Positions 24,305 through 39,186 of a stretch of 64,000 nt of DNA are shown here, piece after piece. The stretch covers positions 9,275,676 through 9,339,675 of the forward strand of contig CM049311.1 in assembly GCA_026874595.1 (NCBI GenBank). Reading direction: 5' to 3'. The stretch comes from Sipunculus nudus (lineage: Eukaryota; Annelida; Sipuncula; Golfingiida; Sipunculidae). The position numbers and the translations under genes are program-made. Below the pieces are notes generated by a model. The model had not been told where the DNA came from. It saw nothing but the letters and a program-made list of their open reading frames with translations, and did no database searches. How positions within the stretch are numbered: position 1 is the first letter of the stretch; each line of letters starts with the position of its first letter.

Positions 24305-24680
24305 CATTTCATTGTAAAAGTGAAATCCATGTTTGACTGATCAGCATACCCGAGCCCAGGGATCATGAGTGGGAAGTGAAGTGATTTTACAGTTTTCGGC
24401 AGGGAATTGTCGTTGAAAGTATGGTGTCGTAAATCTAGGGGCCTTATGGGGATTGAGGTCAAAAAGCGACCATTGAGACAGACGTGACAGTGTACACCAA
24501 TATAGCATGTTCCCCCTCCCCAGATTAGGTGTTAAAATACAGTGTGTGTTGACTGTAAAGTGTAAGCAACTGTTCACTGCTTATCAAGTGGACTTGAGCG
24601 ATATGGCTCGCATTATATCAAATATATAAGTGGATTCCGATGATATTCGAAGGGGGGGGGGGGTAAGCTGAGGGTTTGCA
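23014..24680. other. Intergenic DNA with C run, TA tract and G run
   Basis: A 22-bp C run lies at 23432-23453, a TA tract at about 24252-24302 and a G run at 24652-24663. Open frames across the C run and the TA tract are composition artefacts. Nothing else was recognised. Confidence 0.5.
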
Positions 24681-24901
24681 AGTTAATAGAGAAGAGAAAA
24701 GTAAAAAAGAAGCAGGCAATAGAAAAAAAGATGAAAAAAGCCGGTCATCACCAAAGGAAAACTCTGTAGGTCAAAGGTCATAAAAACTTTACCAGTTGAT
24801 AGAGAAGAGAAAAGTAGAAAAAAGGAGACAATAAATAAAAAGATGAAAAAGCCGGTCATCATCAAAGGAAAACTCTGCGAGGTCAAAGGTCATAAAAACT
24901 C
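24681..24901. repeat. ~110-bp tandem duplication
   Basis: Two copies begin near 24681 and 24794. Both contain ATAGAGAAGAGAAAAGTA, GCCGGTCATCA, CAAAGGAAAACTCTG and GGTCAAAGGTCATAAAAACT, with a few substitutions and indels. The repeated 'GGTCAAAGGTCA' word is a direct repeat of a nuclear-receptor half-site (DR1-like), which may be chance. Confidence 0.85.
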
Positions 24902-25996
24902 CAGGGGCGGATAAAGGTTCTTAGAAACAGGGGCTGGGCTTAGCACCCAGATACATATAAACACGTGTTCCGGGAGAGCTAGTAGACATTATTATTATAT
25001 TTCACTATATTGAATTTTCATTATTATTTTTTTCATTTTTATTATTTTTTATTATTATTATTTTCATTATAATTATTTTTCATTATTATTATTATTTTTC
25101 AGTATATTAAAACAGGGTAACCTTTTTAGAAGTCATTCTCTCCTTCCATTTGTCCTAAGAAAAAATAGGCCTAAAATACATAATCATTAAAATAAATCTG
25201 ATAATATACATACATATTGGCAAATATCAAATCTGTCAGACAAATAATGATAGTATAATCACGCATATTGTAAAGCATGTAAAATAATTACATAAAACGT
25301 CGTATTAACTGTGAATCTTGTGTTAATGAAGGAAGAGAGAGTATTTCTAAGATAATGTGCAGGTCATTAAGGTATAATAAAAACGATAAAAAGAATCAAG
25401 GATAAAATCTAAACTACCACAGAATACGAAGTTGAGATTTTTAAAATAAGGATTTTGCGCTGTGCTATACATAACACAGGGATGCAGAAGCACTGAGAAG
25501 AAAACAGTGCGAGACTCACAATCAAGCACAGCTTTTCTGCATTTAGTTATCATTATTGTCTATACTTTAGTATGTAAAATCAACCCAAAAGTGGTTTTAT
25601 TCAAATAAGACCCCATAAAGTATACGTTATTTTTAACCTGGTACCCTGACCTTTCTGATGGTATACATATTTTTGAATGTTTCACTCATTTTTACAAGAT
25701 ATTATAATATTTAAAAAAAAAAATAAATTTTAACCCGGTTTTTAATGGACTAATATTAAACTACATGATAATATCTTTTTTTTTCTTTTTTTTCTGTCAT
25801 GTTTCTATCTACCTTAAAACTAAATATTTAATTTTTAATTTAAAAAATATTGAATAAAATTTTAAAATTTAAATTTAATATAGTGGATTCAAACAGTAAT
25901 GATACCTTAAGCGTATATTACATGTATCTATTTCCCTGAGTTTAAGTAAAAGGGGGGAAGGGGACGGGTGCGCCCCCTCTAAGTCCACCCCTGTAT
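24902..25996. mobile_element. Possible non-autonomous inverted-repeat element
   Basis: The left end CAGGGGCGGATAAAGG and the complement of the right end, CAGGGGTGGACTTAGAGG, are imperfect inverted repeats about 1.1 kb apart. The interior is AT-rich (ATT-type simple repeats near 25.0-25.1 kb) and has no transposase. This could be two unrelated family members. Confidence 0.35.
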
Positions 25997-27860
25997 ACAT
26001 CCTCCCCTTTTGATCCACTTACTCGGGGAAATGTTCCATTGATTTAACACACCTGTCCATTCCCCCGGCAGTGGGACATAATGTGAACGTAAACCAAGAG
26101 ACATGATCTGTTATTGATACAAACGTGTGGATTTATAATAAACGGACATATGGGTAAACGATTGTAAACTTGTACACATAAAACACGTTGGCATTAAAAT
26201 GTAACAGCAGATAAACCATGTTTATCCATCTGAGTAACGCCTGTTCTGACCTTCTACCGGACGTCGTTTAATACCACGCATTCTCTGTGAGCTTAATTAA
26301 GGTAAAAGCCCCGTACACTGCGATATATGTTTGTCATAAAGCACCAGCACAACAGGGATACCAATTGATATATCAACTAGTATAAATGAGTTTCTCATGG
26401 GCTAGCCATCAGTAACTATTTACTCTACGAACAAACTCTTGTTTATCACTAAATGTTTAATGCTCTCCTGAGAGCCTCTTCAATACCTGTTGACAGTGCG
26501 CCCGCGCCATTTCAGTGAATGAAATGTCAAATACGTGACATTTATTTTTATGCTTCATTTTATGATGGTTTCATATTTTATATTCTGTGATGCAAGAAAA
26601 CATTGATTTTGTATCAGGTTCGCTAATAGCTTCCGCACAAAAGGCATCTGGTTGCTACATTAACAGGCTGTTACATCGATTGTTAGAACGCGTCCCCTGC
26701 TGATCACAGGAGTTCATTACGTCACAGCGACACCATGCAATCACAAATCCCACACTCGTTCGTAACGTTCGCTCGCTATCCCGATGGCGTAGGAAGAAAA
26801 AAAATGAACATTGGTGTAGCATCCTTGGCAAAATTTGCTTTCGTCAACTCAATCCAAATGTTGTTTTGAAGTAACGCTTTAACCCTTAAAGTAAATATTA
26901 TCTACTATAGGGTATAAAACCTTTCTACTGGCGCGTGTTAATGAGATTTTCATTCATTTTTTTATGTTTCGTTATGATAAAAAATTGTTTATGTCTTATT
27001 TGAAGCACCCAAAAAAAATGTGCTATGTTTCTATTTAATAAAAATATCACTTCATTTTCAAAAGAGAAAGAATTTTTATAGAGGAAAAACAGTGTAGGGA
27101 TATTGTTATGTATAGTTTAATATTACACCAGTAAGAACAGTAAGAAATGGCTTGCTCTAAGTTGGTGCATTAAAAAACTGAAATGAGCATAAATTTATCA
27201 ATATATATACCATTAGAAAGAAACTGCCGCAACTTTTGAATTGTATATAAATTTTTGTTTTTGTGTAATATGAACGTTTGTATTAGTTTAAAATTATTTT
27301 TTTCTGGTTAGAAATGCTTTCTAAAGGTTGCGGCTGATATTTTTTTTCAATCATCCAAATGGCTCAAGCACTTAAATTGATTGATTTTTTTTTTATTTGA
27401 AAGGGCTGTATCACATCGTTGATATGGGATGCCATCATCGTTGCTAATGGGATAGGGAAAACGATAGAAATAATATTGAAAAAAAACCAATTCTTATGGA
27501 GAAGTTCATTTTTTGTTTTGCTAAATAAGTAATTAATGGCGTTGAAAAGCATCGACGGTAAATTTAGCTCGTCTGAAAGTAGATGTGTCCTATGTCCTTA
27601 TGTGACGCTTTCAATCTATCCTAGCTTTAGATTGGATACGTGGATAATTTGAAATCGACATCAGTTTTGATAAAAAAAACTTGAAATCGGTTTCAGATAA
27701 CCCCCTAAAACAGGTATCTTATTATGTTTATTTACATATGCAATGATAATAATTCATTTTATTTTTGCATCCCACATATTAGATTGAACAATTGTTTATT
27801 TTATGTTTGTGTGTAATGTGGTCATGGGCTTCGGAAAGGTGTTTGAGTCAATATATTACC
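25997..27860. other. Intergenic DNA, nothing recognised
   Basis: AT-rich, with a less AT-rich patch at about 26.4-26.8 kb. No open frame above ~60 codons has family resemblance, and there are no clear repeats. Confidence 0.5.
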
Positions 27861-30800
27861 GACGGAGGTAATGTTAAATCATGTTCGAGCGATTCTCGGG
27901 GTAACCTAAAATCATAGTTGAGCGATCCTAAGGGTTTACTGAAATCATGTTCGAGCGATCCTCGGGGGTTACTGAAATCCTGGTTGAGCGATCCTTGGGG
28001 ATACTCAAATCATGTTCGAGCGATCCTCGGGGGTTACTGAAATCATGTTTGAGCGTTCCTCGGGGGTTACTGAAATCATGGTTGAGCGATCCTTGGGGGT
28101 TACTGAAATCATAGTTGAGCAATCCTCGGGGTTCCTGAAACATGTTCGAGCGATCCTCGGGGATTATTGAAATAATGAATGAGCAACCATCGGGTATAAC
28201 TGAAATCATGTTCGAGCGATCCTCGTGGTAACGTGACATCATGTTTTAGCGACCCTCGGGGGTAACGTGACATCACGTTTGAGCGACCCTCGGGGTAAAG
28301 TGACATCATGTTTGAGCGATCCTCGGGGGTAACGTGACATCATGTTCGAGGGACCCCCGGGGGTAACGTGACATCATTTTTGAGCGATCCTCATGGTAAC
28401 GTGACATCATGTTTGAGCGACCCTTGGGGGTAACGTGACATCATGTTTGAGCGACCCTCGTGGTAACTTGACATCATGTTTGGTGATAATGCAACATCAT
28501 GTTTGAGCGACCCTCGTGGTAATGTGAAATCATGTTCAAGGGACCCTCGTGGTAACGTGAAATCATGTTCGAGCGACCCTCGTGGTAACGTGACATCATG
28601 CTTGAGCGACCCTCGTTGTAACGTGAAATCATGTTCGAGCGATGCTCATGGTAACGTGACATCATGTTTGTGCGAGCCTCGGAGGTAACGTGACATCATG
28701 ATTGTGCGAGCCTCGGGGGTAACGTGACATCATGTTTGAGCGACCCTCGTGGGTAACGTGACATCATGTGTGAGCGACCCCCGGGGATAAGGTGAAATAA
28801 TGTTCGAGCGACCCTCGTGGTAACGTGAAATCATGTTTGAGCGACCCTCGTGGTAACGTGACATATTGTTTGAGCAACCCTCGTGGTAACGCGCCATCAT
28901 GTTTGAGCGACCCTCAGGGGATATTGAAATCATGTTCGAGCGATCTTCGTGGTAACGTTATATCATGTTTGAGCGACCCTCGGGGGTAACGTGAAATCAT
29001 GTTCGAGCGACCCTTGTGGTAACATGACATCATGTTCGAGCGACCCTCGATGGTAACGTGACATCATGTTTGAGCCACGCTTGGGAATAACTGAATTCAT
29101 TTTAAGCGATCCTCGTGGTAACGTGACATAATGTTTGAGCGACCCTCATGGTAACGCGACATCATGTTTGAGCGATCCTTGTGGGTAACGTGACATCATG
29201 TGTGAGCGACCCCCGGGGATATTGGGGCCATCATGTTTGAGCGACCCTCGTGGTAGTTACATCATGTTTGAGCGCCCCTCGTAGTAACGTGACAGCATGT
29301 TTGGGCGAGCCTCGGGGGTAACGTGACGTCATGTTTGAGCGACCCTCGGGGATAACGTGACATCATGTTTGAGCAACCCTCGGGGAAAATGTGACATCAT
29401 GTTTGAGCGACACTCGGGGGTAATGTGACATCATGTTTGAGCAACCCTCGGGGAAAACGTGACATCATGTTTGAGCAATCCTCGGGGTTCCTGAAATCAT
29501 GAATGAGGAACCATCGGGTATAACTGAAATCATGTTCGAGCGATGCTCATGGTAACGTGACATCATGTTTGAGCGATCCTTGTGGTAACGTGACATCATG
29601 CTTTAGCGACCCTTTGGGGGGTAACGTGACATCACGTTTTAACGACCCTCGGGGGTAACGTGACATCATGTTTGAGCGATCCTCGTGGTAACGCGCCATC
29701 ATGTTTGAGCGACCCTCAGGGGATATTGAAATCATGTTCGAGCGATCTTCGTGGTAACGTTATATCATGTTTGAGCGACCCTCGGGGGTAACGTGAAATC
29801 ATGTTCGAGCGACCCTTGTGGTAACATGACATCATGTTCGAGCGACCCTCGATGGTAACGTGACATCATGTTTGAGCCACGCTTGGGAATAACTGAATTC
29901 ATTTTAAGCGATCCTCGTGGTAACGTGACATAATGTTTGAGCGACCCTCATGGTAACGCGACATCATGTTTGAGCGATCCTTGTGGGTAACGTGACATCA
30001 TGTGTGAGCGACCCCCGGGGATATTGGGGCCATCATGTTTGAGCGACCCTCGTGGTAGTTACATCATGTTTGAGCGCCCCTCGTAGTAACGTGACAGCAT
30101 GTTTGGGCGAGCCTCGGGGGTAACGTGACGTCATGTTTGAGCGACCCTCGGGGATAACGTGACATCATGTTTGAGCAACCCTCGGGGAAAATGTGACATC
30201 ATGTTTGAGCGACACTCGGGGGTAATGTGACATCATGTTTGAGCAACCCTCGGGGAAAACGTGACATCATGTTTGAGCAATCCTCGGGGTTCCTGAAATC
30301 ATGAATGAGCAACCATCGGGTATAACTGAAATCATGTTCGAGCGATGCTCATGGTAACGTGACATCATGTTTGAGCGATCCTCGTGGTAACGTGACATCA
30401 TGTTTTAGCGACCCTTTGGGGGGTAACGTGACATCACGTTTTAACGACCCTCGGGGGTAACGTGACATCATGTTTGAGCGATCCTCGTGGTAACCCGCCA
30501 TCATGTTTGAGCGACCCTCAGGGGATATTGAAATCATGTTCGAGCGATCTTCGTGGTAACGTTATATCATGTTTGAGCGACCCTCGGGGGTAACGTGACA
30601 TCATGTTTGAGCGATCCTCAGAGGTAACGTGACATCATGTTCGAGGGACCCCCGGGGGTAACGTGACATCATTTTTGAGCGATCCTCATGGTAACGTGAC
30701 ATCATGTTTGAGCGACCCTTGGGGGTAATATGAAATCATGTTCGAGCGACCCTCGTGGTAACTTGAAATCATGTTCGAGCGACCCTCGTGGTAACTTGAA

Positions 30801-33800
30801 ATCATGTTCGAGTGACCCTTGTGGTAACTTGACATCATGTTTGAGCGACCCTCGTGATAATGCGACATCATGTTTGAGCGACCCTCGTGGTAATGTGAAA
30901 TAATGTTCGAGGGACCCTCGTGGTAACGTGAAATCATGTTCGAGCGACCCTCGTGGTAACGTGAAATCATGTTCGAGCGACCCTCGTTGTAACGTGACAT
31001 CATGCTTGAGCGACCCTCGTTGTAACGTGAAATCATGTTCAAGCGACCTTTGTGGTAACGTAAAATCATGTTTAAGCGACCCTCGTGGTAACGTCACATC
31101 ATGTTTGAGCGACTCTTGTGGTAATGTGACATCATGTTTGAGCGATCCTCGATGTAACGTGACATCAGGTTTGAGCAACCCCCGGGGTAACGTGACATCA
31201 TGTTTGAGCAATCCTCGATGTAACATGACATCATGTTTGAGCGACCCTCATGGTAACGTGACATCATGTTTGAGCCTCGCTCGGGGATCACTGAATTCAT
31301 GTTGAGCGACCCTCGGGGTAACGTGACATCATGTTGAGTGAGCCTCGGGGGTAACGTGACATCATGTTTGAGCGATCCTCGGAAAAACGTGAAATCATGT
31401 TTGAGTGACCCACGTGCTAACGTGAAATAATGTTCGAACGACCCTCGTGGTAACATGAAATCATGTTCGAGCGACCTTTGTGGTAACGTGACATCATGTT
31501 TGAGCAACCCTCGTGGTAACGCCTCATCATGTTTGAGCGACCCTCAGGGGATAGTGAAATCATGTTCGAGCGATCTTCGTGGTAACGTGATATCATGTTT
31601 GAGCGAACCTCGTGGTAACGCGACATCATGTTTGAGTGACCCTTGTGGTAACGTGACATCATGTTAAAGCCACGCTCGGGGATAACTGAAATCATGTTCG
31701 AGCGACCCTTGTGGAAACGTGACATCATGTTTGAGCAACCCTCGGGGAAAACGTGACATCATGTTTGAGCGACTCTCGGGGGTAACGTGAAATCATGTTC
31801 GAGCGACCCTTGTGGTAACGTGACATCATGTTCCAGCAACCCTCGATGGTAACGTGACATCATGTTTGAGCGATGCTCATGGTAACGTGACATCATGTTT
31901 TAGCGACCCTCGGGGGTAACGTGACATCACGTTTTAACGACCCTCGGGGGTAACGTGACATCACGTTTTAACGACCCTCGGGGGTAACGTGACATCATGT
32001 TTGAGCGACCCTCGGGGGTAACGTGACATCATGTTCGAGGGACCCCCGGGGGTAACGTGACATCATTTTTGAGCGATCCTGATGGTAACGTGACATCATG
32101 TTTGAGCGACCCTTGGGGGTAACGTGACATCACGTTTGAGCGACCCTCGGGGGAAATATGAAATCATGTTCGAGCGACCGTCGTGGTAACGTGAAATCAT
32201 TTCGAGCGACCCTTGTGGTAACTTGACATCATGTTTGAGCGACCCTCGTGATAATGCGACATCATGCTTGAGGGACCCTCGTGGTAACGTCACATCATGT
32301 TTGAGCGACCCTTGTGGTAATGTGACATCATGTTTGAGCGATCCTCGATGTAACGTGACATCAGGTTTGAGCAACCCCCGGGGTAACGTGACATCATGTT
32401 TGAGCAATCCTCGATGTAACATGACATCATGTTTGAGCGACCCTCATGGTAACGTGACATCATGTTTGAGCCTCGCTCGGGGATCACTGAATCCATGTTG
32501 AGCGACCCTCGGGGTAACGTGACATCATGTTGAGTGAGCCTCGGGGGTAACGTGACATCATGTTTGAGCGATCCTCGGAAAAACGTGAAATCATGTTTGA
32601 GTGACCCACGTGCTAACGTGAAATAATGTTCGAACGACCCTCGTGGTAACATGAAATCATGTTCGAGCGACCTTTGTGGTAACGTGACATCATGTTTGAG
32701 CAACCCTCGTGGTAACGCCTCATCATGTTTGAGCGACCCTCAGGGGATAGTGAAATCATGTTCGAGCGATCTTCGTGGTAACGTGATATCATGTTTGAGC
32801 GAACCTCGTGGTAACGCGACATCATGTTTGAGTGACCCTTGTGGTAACGTGACATCATGTTAAAGCCACGCTCGGGGATAACTGAAATCATGTTCGAGCG
32901 ACCCTTGTGGAAACGTGACATCATGTTTGAGCAACCCTCGGGGAAAACGTGACATCATGTTTGAGCGACCCTCGGGGGTAACGTGAAATCATGTTCGAGC
33001 GACCCTTGTGGTAACGTGACATCATGTTCCAGCAACCCTCGATGGTAACGTGACATCATGTTTGAGCGATGCTCATGGTAACGTGACATCATGTTTTAGC
33101 GACCCTCGGGGGTAACGTGACATCACGTTTTAACGACCCTCGGGGGTAACGTGACATCACGTTTTAACGACCCTCGGGGGTAACGTGACATCATGTTTGA
33201 GCGACCCTCGGGGGTAACGTGACATCATGTTCGAGGGACCCCCGGGGGTAACGTGACATCATTTTTGAGCGATCCTGATGGTAACGTGACATCATGTTTG
33301 AGCGACCCTTGGGGGTAACGTGACATCACGTTTGAGCGACCCTCGGGGGAAATATGAAATCATGTTCGAGCGACCGTCGTGGTAACGTGAAATCATTTCG
33401 AGCGACCCTTGTGGTAACTTGACATCATGTTTGAGCGACCCTCGTGATAATGCGACATCATGCTTGAGGGACCCTCGTGGTAACGTCACATCATGTTTGA
33501 GCGACCCTTGTGGTAATGTGACATCATGTTTGAGCGATCCTCGATGTAACGTGACATCAGGTTTGAGCAACCCCCGGGGTAACGTGACATCATGTTTGAG
33601 CAATCCTCGATGTAACATGACATCATGTTTGAGCGACCCTCATGGTAACGTGACATCATGTTTGAGCCTCGCTCGGGGATCTCTGAATTCATGTGGGGAC
33701 CCTCGTGGTAACGTGACATCATGTTGAGTGAGCCTCGGGGGTAACGTGACATCATGTTTGAGCGATCCTCGGAAAAACGTGAAATCATGTTTGAGTGACC

Positions 33801-36632
33801 CTCGTGGGTAACGTGAAATAATGTTCGAACGACCCTCGTGGGAACGTGAAATCATGTTCGAGCGACCTTTGTGGTAACGTGACATCAAGTTTGAGCAACG
33901 CTCGTGGTAACGCGCCATCATTTTTGAGCGACCCTCAGGGGATAGTGAAATCATGTTCGAGCGATCTTCGTGGTAACGTGATATCATGTTTGAGCGACCC
34001 TCGTGGTAACGTAAAATCATGTTCGAGCGACCTTTGTGGTAACGTGACATCATGTTTGAGCAACCCTCGTGGTAACGCGCCATCATGTTTGAGCGACCCT
34101 CAGGGGATAGTGAAATCATGTTCGAGCGATCTTCGTGGTAACGTGATATCATGTTTGAGGGACCCTCGTGGTAACGCGACATCATGTTTGAGTGACCCTT
34201 GTGGTAACGTGACATCATGTTTAAGCCACGCTCGGGGATAACTGAAATCATGTTCGAGCGACCCTTGTGGAAACGTGACATCATGTTTGAGCGACCCTCG
34301 GGGGTAACGTGACATCATTTTTGAGCGACCCTCGGGGGTAACGTGAAATCATGTTCGAGCGACCCTTGTGGTAACGTGACATCATGTTCGAGCGACCCTC
34401 GATGGTAACGTGACATCATGTTTGAGCCACGCTTGGTAATAACTGAATTCATTTTAAGCGATCCTCGTGGTAACGTGACATCATGTTTGAGCGACCCTCA
34501 TGGTAAAGCGACATCATGTTTGAACGACCCTCGGAGTAATGTGAAAATCATGTTTCAGCTACGCTCGGGGATAACTGAAATCATGTTCGAGCGACCCTCG
34601 GAGGTAACGTGACATAATATTTGAGCCACGCTCGTTGATAACTGAATTAATGTTGAGCGACCCTCGCGGTAACGTGACATCATGTTTAAGCGAGCCTCGG
34701 GGGTAACTTGACATCATGTTTGAGCAACCCTCGTGGTAACGCGCCATTATGTTTGGGCGACCCTCAGGGGATAGTGAAATCATGTTCGAGCGATCTTCGT
34801 GGTAACGTGATATCATGTTTGAGCGACCCTCGTGGTAATGCGACATCATGTTTGAGTGACCCTTGTGGTAACGTGACATCATGTTTAAGCCACGCTCGGG
34901 GATAACTGAAATCATGTTCGAGCGACCCTTGTGGAAACGTGACATCATGTTTGAGCGACCCTCGGGGGTAACGTGACATCATGTTTGAGCGACCCTCGGG
35001 GGTAACGTGAAATCATGTTCGAGCGACCCTTGTGGTAACGTGACATCATGTTCGAGCGACCCTCGATGGTAACGTGACATCATGTTTGAGCCACGCTTGG
35101 TAATAACTGAATTCATTTTAAGCGATCCTCGTGGTAACGTGACATCATGTTTGAGCGACCCTCATGGTAAAGCGACATCATGTTTGAACGACCCTCGGAG
35201 TAATGTGAAAATCATGTTTCAGCTACGCTCGGGGATAACTGAAATCATGTTCGAGCGACCCTTGTGGAAACGTGACATCATGTTCGAGCGACCCTCGGAG
35301 GTAACGTGACATAATATTTGAGCCACGCTCGTTGATAACTGAATTAATGTTGAGCGACCCTCGCGGTAACGTGACATCATGTTTGAGCAAGCCTCGGGGG
35401 TAACTTGACATCATGTTTGAGCGACCCTCGGGGGTAACGTGACATCATGTTTGAGCGACCCTCGATGGTAACGTGTCATCATGTTTGAGCCACGCTCGGT
35501 AATATCTGAATTCATGTTGAGCGACCCTCGTGGTAACGTGACATCATGTTTGAGCCTTGGGGCCTTGGGGGTAACATGACATGTTTAAGCGAACCTGGGG
35601 AGTAACGTGAAATTATGTTAAAGCGACCCTTGTGGTAACGTGACATCATGTTTGGGCCACGCTTGGGGATAACTAAATTCATGTTGAGCGACCCTCGTGG
35701 TAACGTGACATCATGTTTGAGCGAGCCTCGAGGGTAACGTGACCTCATGTTTAAGCCACGCTCGAGGGTCACGTGACATGATGTTTGAGCGAGCCTCGTG
35801 GGTAACGTGACATCATGCTTGAGCCACGCTCGGTAATAACTGAATTCATATTAAGCGACCCTCGTGGTAACGTGACATCATGTTTGAGCGAGCCGCAGGG
35901 ATAACCTGACATCATGTTTGAGCGACCCTCGGGGTTAATGTGACATCATGTTCGAGCGACCCTCATGGTAACGTGACATCATGCTTGAGCCACGCTCGGG
36001 GATAACTGAATTCATGTTGAGCGACCCTCGTGGTAATGTGACATCATGTTTGTGCGAGTCTCGGGGGTAACGTGACATCATGTTTGTGCGAGCCTCGGGG
36101 GTAACGTGACATCATGTTTGAGCGACCCTCGTGGGTAACGTGACATCATGTGTGAGCGACCCCCGGGGATAAGGTGACATCATGTTTAAGCGACCCTCGT
36201 GGTAACGTGACATCATGTTTGAGCGCCCCTCGTAGTAACGTGACAGCATGTTTGGGCGACCCTCGTAGTAATGTGACATCATGTTTGGGCGACCCTCGTG
36301 GTAACGTGACATCATGTTTGAGCGCCCCCCGTAGTAACATGACAGCATGTTTGGGCGACCCTCGGGGGTAACGTGACATCATGTTTGAGCGACCCTCGGG
36401 GATAACGTGATATCATGTTTGAGCAACACTCGGGGAAAACGTGACATCATGTTTGAGCGACACTCGGGGGTAATGTGACATCATGTTCAAGCGACCCTCG
36501 ATGGTAACGTGATATCAATGTTTGAGCGATCCTCGTGGTAACGTATCATCATTTTCGAGCGACCCTCGTAGTAACGTGACATCAATGTTTGAGCGACCCT
36601 CGGGGGTAACTGAATTCATGTTGAGCGACCCT
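27861..36632. repeat. 8.8-kb minisatellite of ~33-bp units with higher-order repeats
   Basis: About 260 head-to-tail units, mostly 33 bp with 34-bp variants, built on GTAACGTGACATCATGTTTG followed by GAGCGACCCTCG. Three higher-order periods are visible. One of 802 bp has anchors CCATCATG at 28894, 29696 and 30498. One of 1,196 bp repeats the blocks near 31094, 32290 and 33486. One of 664 bp repeats TAATAACTGAATTC near 34437 and 35101. The left margin uses a diverged unit with TTACTGAAATCATG. Each unit carries about three CpGs, unlike the AT-rich surroundings. Because 33 is a multiple of three, long frames (up to 214 codons) stay open on both strands. They encode 11-residue repeats, but lack other gene signals and are interpreted as by-products. 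Confidence 0.95.
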
Positions 36633-37499
36633 TATTTTTCAAAATTGCGTAGGTCGCAGCACTCTGGTAGATGAAAGGATTTGTTATTTTTGTGGGTACA
36701 TGAAGGTATTGCGGATTATATGGGAAATGAGGTACTTATAAACACATAACTATATATACAACCACATTTATATAGACTAAAATAACTGTCATATATGCCC
36801 TGGACAAACATTTAGGATGCTCATTTGATAATGTGTGGTTTTAAACCTTTTTTATGTTGTTTAACGCGATTCGGTGTTTAGAGAAACGCAAGAGACAATA
36901 GATGCGGTCTGTCATACCTATTTATACTGGGACATATACTGACACAAAACTTGAGACTGGCGAAAATATAGGGTGTACATTAGTCCAAAACCACATTAAT
37001 ACTGTCGAAATACCTGGAGTAAATAATATAAATACACAATGGGAAATTTAAATGAGTATAAGTCTGATCGTGCTAGCAGACCACATCCTTACCACTATTC
37101 ATGTCTTTATCTATGATATGTATTAATAATATATTTAACAATTTATATATTTCTAAATGAAAAATGAGGGCATACCATCAGGTTATACAAATATGTTCTG
37201 ATATAAAAATAAATAACATTTCTATATTGATTGTAGTTAAAAATGTATCCTCCAGGCAGAACATACGGCAGTACTCACGTACTATGAAACAAATGTATAA
37301 ATAAACCTGGATGTAGCTCCTGCATGAATACTTCTACCTCTTCATATAATTTCTCTGAATTACACGAATGAACCCTTTTTACTATTATTGTTATTATTAA
37401 AAGTAGCAATGGTTGTAGCAACAAGAGCAACAGGAAGTCACAGTTACAGTAATAACATGGAAATGAAAATAGATTAGTGATAAAAACCGGGATAAACAA
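36633..37499. other. Intergenic DNA, nothing recognised
   Basis: AT-rich sequence after the minisatellite ends abruptly in CGACCCTTATTTTT. The minus-strand frame at 37275-37499 is not recognisable. Confidence 0.5.
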
Positions 37500-38305
<806 letters not shown>

Positions 38306-38774
38306 TAACAATCAGACGCACCGTGGGTTACCGTTTACGTCATCAAAAAAGAACGCTGACGTGGTAAAAGCCACAAATAATAGGTCAATGAGAAAGACCA
38401 GTAATGTCACGTGAGGAGTGACAGTTATTGTACACACAGAACCGGTGTTTTTGTTTCACCTTTTCAGGTATTCCTTTTCCATGTGCCAGTGGCACACTGA
38501 GTATAGTTGCGTGCTGACGTCAGCGGAGTCTGACAGAGGCACAGAGGAAAATGAATGTCACTGATGATGGCACAAACAGACCCCAGTCAGGCGTCCGCCT
38601 GCAGCTACAATCATTATTCAGGGACGTGTTTTTCCTATAGGGGAGCATCGGGAATTCTTTTTCAGCCACCAGATAAGCTCCAGTTTTAGGCCAGGAGATT
38701 TTTTAACAAACTGAAGCTTAAAGTAAAACTAAGTATTTAGGTCATTTGGTCTTTTGCGAAACAAAAATCACACT

Positions 38775-38826
<52 letters not shown>

Positions 38827-39186
38827 TATATTATATTTTACACGCACATATATCTACAATACACACACACACACCCATACATATATATATATATATGGTG
38901 AGAAAGAGAGAGAGATAGAAAGAGAGAGATTAATATATGTTTCTATAGCGCAAAATTTAGCTCATAAAAAGGGGCTAGTATGCAAATGACACGGCATGAA
39001 TTTATAGATAAATAAATCATGATAGCTAAAACAATAGCATTGATAAAATGCCGAACAACATAAGCAGTTGCATCATATGTTGATATTCCCGTTGGATGTA
39101 AAGTCTATTTAATTAATTTTTTACAATGACAAAGTCTCATTATTAGATTTAGAGAGTTCCTAAAAAAATATGACATTCTCTAGTTC
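38306..39186. other. Intergenic DNA with TA tract
   Basis: A TA tract lies at about 38779-38820, with CA- and GA-rich fringes to about 38935. No gene was recognised. Confidence 0.5.

Noticed and set aside
27928-36382. Many open frames of 60-214 codons on both strands giving 11-residue repeats
   Set aside because: They arise because the minisatellite unit is 33 bp. They appear in several frames and on both strands, start and stop with unit variants, and have no associated promoter or splice pattern.
27861-36632. CRISPR-like regular ~33-bp repeats
   Set aside because: The repeats are directly contiguous with no unique spacers, and the setting is an animal genome.
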